Positions 14,199-20,777 of a DNA stretch of 20,777 nucleotides are shown here, piece by piece (the first letter of the stretch is position 1; each line of letters starts with the position of its first letter). The position numbers were made by a program, and so were the translations under genes. The notes under the pieces are model-generated. The model saw only the letters and a list, made by a program, of their open reading frames with translations, was not told where the DNA came from and did no database searches. Source of the DNA: an uncultured Collinsella sp. (GTDB taxonomy: Bacteria; Actinomycetota; Coriobacteriia; Coriobacteriales; Coriobacteriaceae); NCBI GenBank assembly GCA_902494135.1, contig CABUSE010000009.1, forward strand, positions 1 through 20,777, in the 5' to 3' direction.

Positions 14199-15320
14199 TT
14201 AGTAACGTACGAAGATGTAGTTGTTGTTCATGCCAGCGGCAACGGAGCTGATGATAACGCCCGTCTTGTAGTCGGAAGCATGGATCATCTGGCCGTTACC
14301 AATGTAGATGCCGGTATGGTAGGAGTTAACCACGACATCACCAGGCTGGGGATCGGACACGCGGGTCCAGCCCATGAAGGTGCCCGTGGTGCCAAGGCGG
14401 CAATAACGGCCGGTGAGGCAGTAGCTTACAAAGCCGGAGCAGTCAAAGCTGTTTGGGCCAATGCCGCCCCAAGAGTAAGCGTATCCGAGCTTGCTGTAGG
14501 CGCGCGAAACAACGGAACCGCCGTCAACGGACTGGCTCGGTGCGGAAGGCGTCGGAGTCGGAGCGGGCGTCACGGGCTGCGGCGTGGGAGCAGGAGCGGG
14601 CGTAGGCGCGGGCGTGTTGCCGCCGCCGTTGTTGGTCGTACCGCCACCATTGTTGGTGTTTTCAGTCGTACCGGCGGTATCGTTGCTCACCGTGGCCTTT
14701 TCGGCGGTGCTGGCATTAATGCCAGCCTGCAGCGCGGCGTTGGCCTCGGCCTCGGCAGCAAGCTCGGCCTGCAGCTGAGAATCCAGGGAGTTCACGACAC
14801 TCTGGGCCTCAGCCTGCTGGGCATTGAGCTCGTCGACCTTCTTCTGCGTCGCGGCGACGTTCTTCTCCTGCTCGGTCTGCTTATCGGTGAGCTGCTGCTT
14901 AAGGTCCTTGACCTCCTGAATGGTCTGGGCCTGCTTGTCGGACACCTTACCGTAGTAGAAGAGACGGTTGAGCATGTCGCCCAGATCGTCGACGCCTGTC
15001 AGAACCTGAAGAAGGCTCAGACCGCCGGTCTTGTACTCACCGGCAACGTAGTTGGAAAGCTTTGCCTGACCTTCGGCAATCTCTTGCTGCTTTTGTGTGA
15101 TCTCGCCTGCAGTCTGATCAAGCTCCTGCGTCTGTGCGGAGAGTTCTTCATGAATTTGCTGGGTTTGGGTGCCAATCTGCTCGAGCTTGGTACGAGCAGC
15201 GGCAAGGTCGGATGCGGTATCGGCGTAGGCCGGAGCCACGAGGCCCAGGCCCAAAACACAAGCGAGGGTTGCCGTAGCAGCGCAGCGTGCCATGTTTTTG
15301 TGCGTATTTGCTGTGCGCAT
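14199..15320 (-). CDS. Secreted NlpC/P60 peptidoglycan hydrolase with coiled coil
   Basis: A 373-aa exported cell-wall hydrolase, probably a D,L-endopeptidase cutting stem peptides during growth or daughter-cell separation. A signal peptide (residues 1–33) ends in APAYA, with likely cleavage before D34. Residues about 36–200 form a coiled coil rich in Q, E, K and A, like the regulatory domains of PcsB, CwlO and RipA that are controlled by FtsEX. A low-complexity linker of N/G then P/A/T repeats spans about 217–263. The NlpC/P60 domain covers about 266–373, with catalytic C294 (FDCSGF), H335 (YHTGIYIG) and a third polar residue H347 (MIHAS). Start ATG 15320 has AAAGGA upstream. It follows apt by 32 nt and ends the minus-strand cluster before a terminator. 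Confidence 0.93.
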   Translation of the reverse strand: MRTANTHKNMARCAATATLACVLGLGLVAPAYADTASDLAAARTKLEQIGTQTQQIHEELSAQTQELDQTAGEITQKQQEIAEGQAKLSNYVAGEYKTGGLSLLQVLTGVDDLGDMLNRLFYYGKVSDKQAQTIQEVKDLKQQLTDKQTEQEKNVAATQKKVDELNAQQAEAQSVVNSLDSQLQAELAAEAEANAALQAGINASTAEKATVSNDTAGTTENTNNGGGTTNNGGGNTPAPTPAPAPTPQPVTPAPTPTPSAPSQSVDGGSVVSRAYSKLGYAYSWGGIGPNSFDCSGFVSYCLTGRYCRLGTTGTFMGWTRVSDPQPGDVVVNSYHTGIYIGNGQMIHASDYKTGVIISSVAAGMNNNYIFVRY

Positions 15321-15352
15321 GAAGCTTCCTTTCCGGTATCTAAGGGTAGCGG

Positions 15353-15883
15353 CTAGTCCACCGTTACCAGACTAAAGAGCTCAACGTCCTCGTTAGAAGG
15401 CGTGAGCTTCTTGCGCGGGTTGAGAAACGCAAGCTCAAGGATACAACCGTAACCTACAAGCTTTGCGCCCATATCTCGCACCAGTTTACCTGTTGCCTCG
15501 ACGGTTCCGCCCGTCGCGACCAAGTCGTCCAGAATCAACACGGTATCTTTAGAGCTGATGGCATCGGCGTGGATCTCGATAGAATCCGTTCCATACTCGA
15601 GCTCGTAGCTCTCGCTGACCGTCTTGCGCGGCAGTTTGCCCGGCTTACGTGCGGGAACAAAGCCGGCACCCAGGGCGACGGCCACGGGCACACCGACCAT
15701 AAAGCCGCGGGCCTCAGGTCCTACGACCTTGGTAATGCCCATGTCGGCAAAATGCTCGGTCAGCGCATCCACCATGGCCTTCAGGGCCTCGGGATTGCCA
15801 AAGAGCGGTGTGATGTCCTTAAAGACGACTCCGGACTCGGGATAGTCGGGGATATCGACGATATGAGATTCGAAGTCGTACAT
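15353..15883 (-). CDS. apt: Adenine phosphoribosyltransferase
   Basis: Purine-salvage enzyme joining adenine to PRPP to form AMP. Diagnostic motifs are the N-terminal IPDYPESGVVFKDITPLF (residues 11–28), VVGPEARGFMVGVPVA (53–68) and the PRPP-binding VLILDDLVATGGT (115–127). The 176-aa length is typical. Start ATG 15883 has AAAGG upstream. It lies 35 nt after the MerR gene and 32 nt before the NlpC/P60 gene on the same strand, so it is probably part of that transcript. I see no functional reason for it to sit among envelope genes beyond co-regulation with growth. Confidence 0.96.
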   Translation of the reverse strand: MYDFESHIVDIPDYPESGVVFKDITPLFGNPEALKAMVDALTEHFADMGITKVVGPEARGFMVGVPVAVALGAGFVPARKPGKLPRKTVSESYELEYGTDSIEIHADAISSKDTVLILDDLVATGGTVEATGKLVRDMGAKLVGYGCILELAFLNPRKKLTPSNEDVELFSLVTVD

Positions 15884-15918
15884 GGGTGACCTTTCATGGA
15901 TTGCCGGGTTAACGGCGG

Positions 15919-16803
15919 TTATTTACCCGTGTTAGCAGACGGGTTATGCGAGGGGACGACGACCTTGGACGGCTGCACGAGCGACTCGTCGTGCGCGGCA
16001 ACCGCGGGGACGCTTGCCCCATCGCTTTTAGCCTTGGTGGATTCGGAACGCGCAATCTCCTCGTCGAGGGCATCGATGTCAGCGTCCTCGACCACGGCGT
16101 TGAGCGACTCAAAGACACGGTTCTTAAGGAGCGCGGTGTGCACACCCTCGGTGAGGTCGTGCAGCTTCTTAAAAGCGCGCTCGAGCTTGGCGTCGCGCTC
16201 GTCATCGGAAGTATCCATGCCGAGCATGCTCACGAGAACCTGCTCAAACATCGAAGACTCGCGGTTTGCCGACGATACGTACTGACGCAGGTTGCGCGGC
16301 TCAATGTGGAAGCGCGACAGCTCCGAGCAGTAACGGATAATCGGGAAATCGCGACCATCGACAAGTTCGCGGTTCTGCGGGCTCTTGATGATGCGGATAA
16401 GATCGTTTTCGGCAAGGGAGCGGATAAACGAAATCTCGACGCCGAGCATGTCGGGGATCGTCTCGATGGGATGCAGCTTTTGCTTGGTTTCCTTGGGCTC
16501 CGTCTTAAGCGGAACATCGGACAGAAGACCCACCTCGTAAGCCAACGTGGACAGGTCCGTTGCGTTTTCCAGTCGCTGCTTAATGACGTTGAGCGGCATG
16601 TAACGGGTCTTCTGCAGGTGCAGGATGACCTCGAGACGGTCAACGTCTTCCTTGGAGTACTGGCGATACCCCTTAGGCGTACGATGAGGGGTGATGAGCC
16701 CCTCATCTTCTAGAAATCTAATTTTTGAGTTCGATAGATCGGGGTATGCGCCTCGAAGTAGATTGACGACCTGGCCGATACTCAGATAGTTGCGTTCGGC
16801 CAT
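15919..16803 (-). CDS. ftsR: MerR-family regulator, FtsR-type
   Basis: A 294-aa transcription regulator. Residues about 5–75 form a MerR winged HTH (LSIGQVVNLL, SKIRFLEDEGLI, GYRQYSKEDVDRLEVI). That region closely resembles M. tuberculosis Rv1828 and C. glutamicum FtsR, the latter an activator of ftsZ. A second HTH-like segment (about 112–137, HPIETIPDMLGVEISFIRSLAENDLI, key residues P112 to I137) matches the two-domain layout of that group. The C terminus (about 245–294) is low-complexity and probably disordered. It begins 3 nt after the FHA gene stop, the same FHA–MerR pairing as garA–Rv1828 in mycobacteria. The family is confident; control of ftsZ here is inferred from relatives. Confidence 0.87.
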   Translation of the reverse strand: MAERNYLSIGQVVNLLRGAYPDLSNSKIRFLEDEGLITPHRTPKGYRQYSKEDVDRLEVILHLQKTRYMPLNVIKQRLENATDLSTLAYEVGLLSDVPLKTEPKETKQKLHPIETIPDMLGVEISFIRSLAENDLIRIIKSPQNRELVDGRDFPIIRYCSELSRFHIEPRNLRQYVSSANRESSMFEQVLVSMLGMDTSDDERDAKLERAFKKLHDLTEGVHTALLKNRVFESLNAVVEDADIDALDEEIARSESTKAKSDGASVPAVAAHDESLVQPSKVVVPSHNPSANTGK

Positions 16804-16806
16804 TAC

Positions 16807-17241
16807 CTACTCACCGGTTTCGATGCGCTCCGGCGTGCTCTCGTGGTAGATGAGCGTGAACGTACCGATCTGAACGGAAGAGCCGTCGTGCAGCGGAGCA
16901 CCGTTGACGATGGCGCCGTCGACCCAGGTGCCGTTGAGCGAGCCCAGATCCTCAATACGGGCGCCCAGGCCCTCGCGAATAATGCGTGCGTGGCTGCGCG
17001 AGACAGTCATGTCGTTGAGGAAGATGCCGTTCGCGGGATCGCGGCCGATGGTGGTCACGTCGTCCTCGAGCTCAAAGGCAGCTCCGGTCTGCGGGCCCTT
17101 GACGATGGACAGAACCGGAGCGGTGATGCGCACGTTGGCCATGAGGTCGGGAACGGTGACATCGCTCGAAGGAACACGGAAAACGCAGGTAGCGTCCGCA
17201 GTCTTATCGTTCTGAGGCATATTGTTAACCTTGTTGTCCAT
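16807..17241 (-). CDS. FHA-domain protein (GarA/OdhI-like)
   Basis: A 144-aa phosphothreonine-binding protein. The FHA domain (about residues 43–132) has all key residues: TTIGRDPANGIFL (R67), VSRSHARI (S81, R82, H84) and DLGSLNGTWVDG (N103, G104). The N-terminal tail includes ATCVFR (17–22), aligning with the GarA/OdhI phospho-switch ETTSVFR. Thr18 matches the second threonine and the first is Ala17. In mycobacteria and corynebacteria phosphorylation there makes the FHA domain bind its own tail and release 2-oxoglutarate and glutamate enzymes. Whether such targets exist here is unknown. ATG 17241 is the likely start, with a 6-bp inverted repeat on either side of it; ATG 17220 with AAGG upstream is an alternative. 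It sits between pgsA and ftsR. Confidence 0.88.
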   Translation of the reverse strand: MDNKVNNMPQNDKTADATCVFRVPSSDVTVPDLMANVRITAPVLSIVKGPQTGAAFELEDDVTTIGRDPANGIFLNDMTVSRSHARIIREGLGARIEDLGSLNGTWVDGAIVNGAPLHDGSSVQIGTFTLIYHESTPERIETGE

Positions 17242-17247
17242 GACAAC
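17233..17247 (-). promoter_or_regulatory. Inverted repeat flanking the FHA start codon
   Basis: On the minus strand GTTGTC-ATG-GACAAC: 6-bp perfect arms with the start codon as the 3-nt centre. It could form a small RNA hairpin with the ATG in its loop, or be a chance repeat. Confidence 0.3.
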
Positions 17248-17306
17248 CCCTATCTAACGCGGCTACGCCGCAAAGAATGAACCGTACGTAATCATACCCC
17301 AACGAC

Positions 17307-18011
17307 TTAGTCTTCGATTTCGGGGTTAAGAAAGTCGATGTCCTCGTCCTCGGGATGCGCGATGGCCTGTTTAATGGCCAACCCTCCCTTAATGGAATAG
17401 ATGACAGCGGTGAGCATGGAGAAGATGACGCCGCCATACACAAAGAAGATGCCGAGGGGCACCGAGCTGCCGTTGAGGCCCGGGAATGCCGTGAACGTGG
17501 CGGGCAGCAGATGCCAGCCGTCCACGACGGGAAAGCCCAACAACATGAGCGAGAAGCCGGTCATGAGCAGTGCCGTGGCAATCTTTCCGGGAAAGACGAC
17601 GTCGATGGGGCGACGGTGGTAATGGCGCACGATGAGCGTGCCGATACCCAGATAGATATCGCGACCGATGATGAGCACGCAGACCCAGATGGGAAGCTCG
17701 CCGCGGACCACGAGACCCAGCACGCCGGTAAACAGCAGCGCACGGTCGCAGATGGGATCCATAACCTTGCCGAGCCACGAGACCGTTTTGGTCATGCGGG
17801 CAATCTGGCCGTCCATCCAGTCGGTGGAAGCCGCGATGGCATAGATGACAATGGCGACGACACGGTTGTTGTCCGTCACAAACAGGTACAGGAAGACGAG
17901 CGTGAGGACCAGGCGCGTAAAGGTGATGAAATTGGAGATCGTAAAGATCTTATTCGACGGGTAATCGGAAGTGCCGATAAGCTCCTTTTTGATCTTCTTC
18001 TTGATGCCCAC
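17307..18011 (-). CDS. pgsA: CDP-alcohol phosphatidyltransferase, probably phosphatidylglycerophosphate synthase
   Basis: Integral-membrane enzyme of phospholipid synthesis, condensing CDP-diacylglycerol with an alcohol acceptor (glycerol-3-phosphate if PgsA). The family signature is complete: D-x2-D-G-x2-A-R-x8-G-x3-D-x3-D in DWMDGQIAR … GKVMDPICD. About six hydrophobic helices surround it, from ISNFITFTRLVLTLVFLYLF near the N terminus. I chose the GTG at 18011 (VGIKKKIKKEL…, 234 aa) because GGGGGAG lies just upstream and a good promoter at 18048–18076 would exclude the longer frames that begin at 18101 or 18137. The Shine-Dalgarno spacing of 4 nt is short. A charged tail ends the protein. 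First gene of the minus-strand cluster. Confidence 0.85.
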   Translation of the reverse strand: MGIKKKIKKELIGTSDYPSNKIFTISNFITFTRLVLTLVFLYLFVTDNNRVVAIVIYAIAASTDWMDGQIARMTKTVSWLGKVMDPICDRALLFTGVLGLVVRGELPIWVCVLIIGRDIYLGIGTLIVRHYHRRPIDVVFPGKIATALLMTGFSLMLLGFPVVDGWHLLPATFTAFPGLNGSSVPLGIFFVYGGVIFSMLTAVIYSIKGGLAIKQAIAHPEDEDIDFLNPEIED

Positions 18012-18047
18012 AGGACTCCCCCGCTGGTAAACGACAAAACTTTCGAT

Positions 18048-18076
18048 ACTATACCCGTTCTGGCGATGTCTATCCA
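18048..18076 (-). promoter_or_regulatory. Promoter of the pgsA–FHA–ftsR–apt–NlpC cluster
   Basis: On the minus strand −35 TGGATA (18076–18071, 4 of 6), a 17-nt spacer and −10 TATAGT (18053–18048, 5 of 6). The predicted start near 18041 gives a leader of about 30 nt to GTG 18011. Confidence 0.55.
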
Positions 18077-18139
18077 GCGTAAGCATAGAGAGTCCAGACA
18101 TGTGGAGGGTGCCTCTGGGCTGCGCTAGATTCTGCATTT

Positions 18140-18196
18140 GTGTACATCAGCCTCCAAAAGCAACATTTTTCGGCATCTTTGGTGGCTGATGTACAC
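18140..18196. repeat. 57-bp hairpin between divergent genes
   Basis: GTGTACATCAGCC (18140–18152) and GGCTGATGTACAC (18184–18196) are perfect 13-bp arms; after one T·T mismatch CCAAA (18154–18158) pairs with TTTGG (18178–18182). The 19-nt loop contains ATTTTTCGGCAT. It lies upstream of both pgsA and lanF, so it is not an obvious terminator for either; a palindromic insertion or a regulatory site is more likely. Confidence 0.8.
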
Positions 18197-18399
18197 GTTT
18201 TGATTCGGTGATTACATCGATCGGGAAAGTTGTTGCTTTAAGCAAATGCGTGCGGGTCGAGAAGGGCTGGCGCCAAAAGAGCCCAACGGCCGTTACGGCT
18301 TCGTTAGAAACGCGCCCCACCATAGATGTTGAACCCGAAAGGTAAGGCGCGCGGGCACGGTGGCTCGGCCCGCGCGCCCGGAAGAGAAAGGACGAACCC
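18197..18399. other. Gene-free interval upstream of lanF
   Basis: No convincing gene. It contains TTGCTT-T-AAGCAA (18233–18245), the 10-bp palindrome AACGGCCGTT (18285–18294) and a G+C-rich hairpin described separately. Base composition rises sharply from about 18345. I could not pick a lanFEG promoter with confidence. Confidence 0.6.
18346..18378 (+). promoter_or_regulatory. 11-bp G+C-rich hairpin in the lanF leader
   Basis: GGCGCGCGGGC (18346–18356) and GCCCGCGCGCC (18368–18378) are perfect arms with an 11-nt loop. The hairpin ends about 10 nt before the lanF ribosome site (AGAAAGGA, near 18384–18391). No T-run follows, so it may be a leader structure affecting expression or a transcript-stabilising stem. 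Confidence 0.5.
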
Positions 18400-19124
<725 letters not shown>

Positions 19125-19128
<4 letters not shown>

Positions 19129-19895
19129 CGGGCGAGAAAGGCGGCCTGCTCGCGGGTCTGCGCGCCGAGGCCCTGAAGTCGCGCCACGCGGCACCGGTTC
19201 GCCTGGCCGTGCTCATGGCGCTGCCGATGCCGCTGCTCGGCGCGATGCCCTACCGGGGCGTGCAGATCTTCAGCGCGTGGAACTACTGGTACGCGCTCTT
19301 CCTGCCCGTGTCTCTGTCGCTCGTGGTGGCGTGCGTCGCGCGGGCGGACGCTCGCACGCGGATGCGGGGGCTTCTGGGCCTGGGCTTCCCGCTCGGGCGC
19401 GCCTGGTGGGCCAAGGCGCTCTGGTGCCTCGCGCTCTGCGCGCTCTCGAACCTCGTGGTCTTCGGCATCTACCTCGCGGGATCGGCGTTCTCTTCGGAGG
19501 GCCTCGCGGCCGCGGGCACGCTCACGATGCTCCTCTGCGCGCTCGTCAACACGGTGACCGCGGCGTGGATGATCCCCGCAGGGCTCTTCTTCACGGCGCG
19601 GCTCGGAATGCTCGCGGGCATCTTCTGCCCGCTCGCCGTTCAGCTCTTGGGTGGGTTCGCCTGGTCGTTGGTGCCGCTGCCGCAGCTCTTTCCGCCGTCG
19701 GCGAGCATGGTCATCCCCACGAGCTTCATCCCCGTGCTGCCGAGCGGCGAGCCACTCGCGGCGGACATGGCGCTCGGCGGGGCGCTCGCGGCGGACGGCA
19801 TGCTCACGCTGGCGGGCTTTGCGGTCTGCGCGCTCGCGTTCGCCGCGCTCACGGCGGCGGGCGCGGCCTGGTTCGCGCGCTCCGAGGAGAGGTGA
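19125..19895 (+). CDS. lanE: Lantibiotic-immunity ABC transporter permease (MutE/EpiE type)
   Basis: A 256-aa ABC-2-type permease forming half of the membrane channel with LanG. It has about six hydrophobic segments. The N-terminal AEALKSRHAAPVRLAVLMALPMPLL (about 14–38, key residues K18 to L38) and FSAWNYWYALFLPV are typical of the MutE/EpiE group, which carries a W-N-x-W-Y segment between the first two helices. The start overlaps the lanF stop by 4 nt and the stop overlaps the lanG start (TGATG), so the three subunits are translationally coupled. Composition is very rich in G+C, like lanF. Confidence 0.87.
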
Positions 19896-20710
19896 TGGCC
19901 ATGACACGACTCTCCGACCCGACGCCGCGCATGACTCTCCCGCGGGCCCTGCTCTCCGAGGCCCTGCGCCTGGCGCGCTCCCCGCTCACGGCGGTGCACC
20001 TCGTCTGCGGCCTGGCAGCCGGTCTTGTCTGCGGCGAGTACTTCTCCGTAGCCCGATGGGACCCGGCGCTGGGCGCGGACGCCTACGTCCAGTTCCTCGG
20101 CGCCCTCATGCCGCTCATGTCCGCCATCGTCTGCGGGCTCGCCGTGGACGAGGAGCGCGCTGCCGGGCGCCTCGCCAACCTCACGGCGGTCCCCTCGCGC
20201 GGGCGCGCCGTCGCGGCGAAGCTGCTCGCCCTTGCGGCGCTCGGCGCCGCCGCGCTGGCCGTGGCGCTCGGCGTGTTCGGGGCCGTGCTCGCCGTCGCCG
20301 GGCGTCTGCCGCTCGGGCCCGCTCCGCTTGCGGCGGCCTGGGCGGGCATCGTGCTGGGCAGCCTGCCCCTCTACGCGCTGTGGCTCGGCGTGGCCCTGCG
20401 CCTCGGCCGCAACGCCGCCATCGGCGCCGGCGCGGCGGGTATGCTCCTCGCGTTCTTCTCAGTGGGCGGACTTGCGCACGGCCTCATGACCGGCGAGCTC
20501 ACCGGTGCCCTGGCGACGCCCCTGAGCTGGGTGCTGCTCGCTTGGCCCGCGCGCCTGGGGTCGCTCGGGGTGGAGGCCTTCATCGACGCCGCACGCGCGG
20601 CGGGCCCTCTCCTCACGACTGCGCTCGCTGGCCTCGTGCTCACCCTGGCGACCGCCGCCGTCCTTATCGCCTGGTTCTGCCGCTTCGAGGACGGGAGGGC
20701 AGATGCGTAG
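19895..20710 (+). CDS. lanG: Lantibiotic-immunity ABC transporter permease (MutG type)
   Basis: A 271-aa ABC-2-type permease, partner of LanE. About six hydrophobic helices are visible, Ala/Leu/Gly-rich. Family features include SEALRLARSPLTAVHLV at the N terminus, then YFSVARWDPALGADAYVQFLGALMPLM (key residues W, D, P, Y, F, G) and CGLAVDEERAAGRLANL, where the E-E-x-A-G-x2-x-N pattern is typical of MutG/ABC-2 coupling loops. The start is ATG 19895, overlapping the lanE stop with GAGGAGAGG upstream; ATG 19901 is an alternative. The open frame extends back to 19277 only because of the high G+C content. The next gene begins 8 nt before the lanG stop. Confidence 0.87.
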   Translation: MAMTRLSDPTPRMTLPRALLSEALRLARSPLTAVHLVCGLAAGLVCGEYFSVARWDPALGADAYVQFLGALMPLMSAIVCGLAVDEERAAGRLANLTAVPSRGRAVAAKLLALAALGAAALAVALGVFGAVLAVAGRLPLGPAPLAAAWAGIVLGSLPLYALWLGVALRLGRNAAIGAGAAGMLLAFFSVGGLAHGLMTGELTGALATPLSWVLLAWPARLGSLGVEAFIDAARAAGPLLTTALAGLVLTLATAAVLIAWFCRFEDGRADA

Positions 20711-20777
20711 GAAGCCGCTCGCCGCCGTGCTCGCCCTCCTCTCCGCAGCGCTCGTCCTGGGCGGGAATACCCTGCTC
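20703..20777 (+). CDS. Partial gene: N terminus of a secreted or membrane protein
   Basis: Only 25 codons are in view: MRRKPLAAVLALLSAALVLG followed by GNTLL. Two arginines and a lysine followed by an Ala/Leu helix form a signal peptide or membrane anchor. ATG 20703 overlaps the end of lanG by 8 nt, so it belongs to the same transcript; GGACGGGAGGG lies just upstream as a ribosome site. No lipobox cysteine is seen so far. It may be an extracytoplasmic accessory protein of the immunity operon, but function cannot be assigned from this much. Confidence 0.6.
   Translation, partial: MRRKPLAAVLALLSAALVLGGNTLL

Noticed and set aside
14280..15356. A 358-codon plus-strand open frame opposite the NlpC/P60 gene.
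   Set aside because: It is the antisense of a gene with a signal peptide and catalytic triad; the product is repetitive Gly/Val/Leu/Arg with no domain and no ribosome site.
17355..18128. A 257-codon plus-strand frame opposite pgsA.
   Set aside because: It has a hydrophilic Asp/His/Arg-rich antisense composition and no recognisable motif; pgsA has the complete CDP-alcohol transferase signature.
19277..19894. A 206-codon upstream extension of lanG.
   Set aside because: It lies wholly within lanE in another frame, is Arg/Gly/His-rich, and ATG 19895 has a good ribosome site and overlaps the lanE stop.

Overview
The window looks like chromosomal DNA of a Coriobacteriia actinobacterium, most likely Collinsella or a close relative. 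This is inferred from protein character, from actinobacterial neighbourhoods (lexA–LysM–nrdR; FHA protein–FtsR-type MerR) and from Bacillus-like order at the left end (rny–spoVS–miaB). No rRNA or tRNA gene is present to fix the taxonomy. Most of it is conserved housekeeping DNA; the right end is a lantibiotic-immunity ABC transporter block that is visibly richer in G+C.

Layout. 1–6676 (+): rny (5' end outside the window), an uncharacterised GHKL ATPase, spoVS, then the tightly coupled miaB–miaA–hflX run. 6661–8009 (−): a DUF1624 membrane protein and lexA, overlapping hflX tail to tail. 8010–8169: a divergent SOS control region with three LexA boxes spaced exactly 28 bp apart. 8170–9565 (+): a LysM membrane protein (probable SOS cell-division inhibitor), nrdR with a 12-bp hairpin over its start codon, and dut. 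9566–9957: no gene, but three long palindromes between convergent genes; the outer two share one core in opposite orientation with co-varying arms. 9958–11259 (−): an MGDG-synthase/UgtP-like glycosyltransferase. 11378–13082 (+): trxB and a DUF1836 regulator. 13155–18011 (−): degV, then an envelope/division cluster transcribed pgsA → FHA (GarA/OdhI-like) → ftsR → apt → NlpC/P60 hydrolase. 18140–18378: hairpins and no convincing gene. 18400–20777 (+): lanF–lanE–lanG and the first 25 codons of a secreted or membrane protein.

How the genes work together. The left part handles RNA turnover and tRNA modification (rny, miaA, miaB) and ribosome rescue (hflX). The middle couples the DNA-damage response (lexA), division arrest (LysM protein) and nucleotide supply or sanitation (nrdR, dut). 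The minus-strand cluster pairs phospholipid synthesis, cell-wall hydrolysis and a MerR regulator whose actinobacterial relatives control ftsZ. lanFEG should protect against a lanthipeptide; no biosynthetic genes are visible.

Most worth a second look: the oriented, co-varying hairpin pair at 9582–9684 and 9843–9944; the 28-bp-phased LexA boxes with one box inside a near-consensus promoter; the nrdR start-codon hairpin; and a 21-bp palindromic motif shared upstream of the DUF1836 regulator and degV (18 of 21 positions identical), which suggests a regulator and its target.
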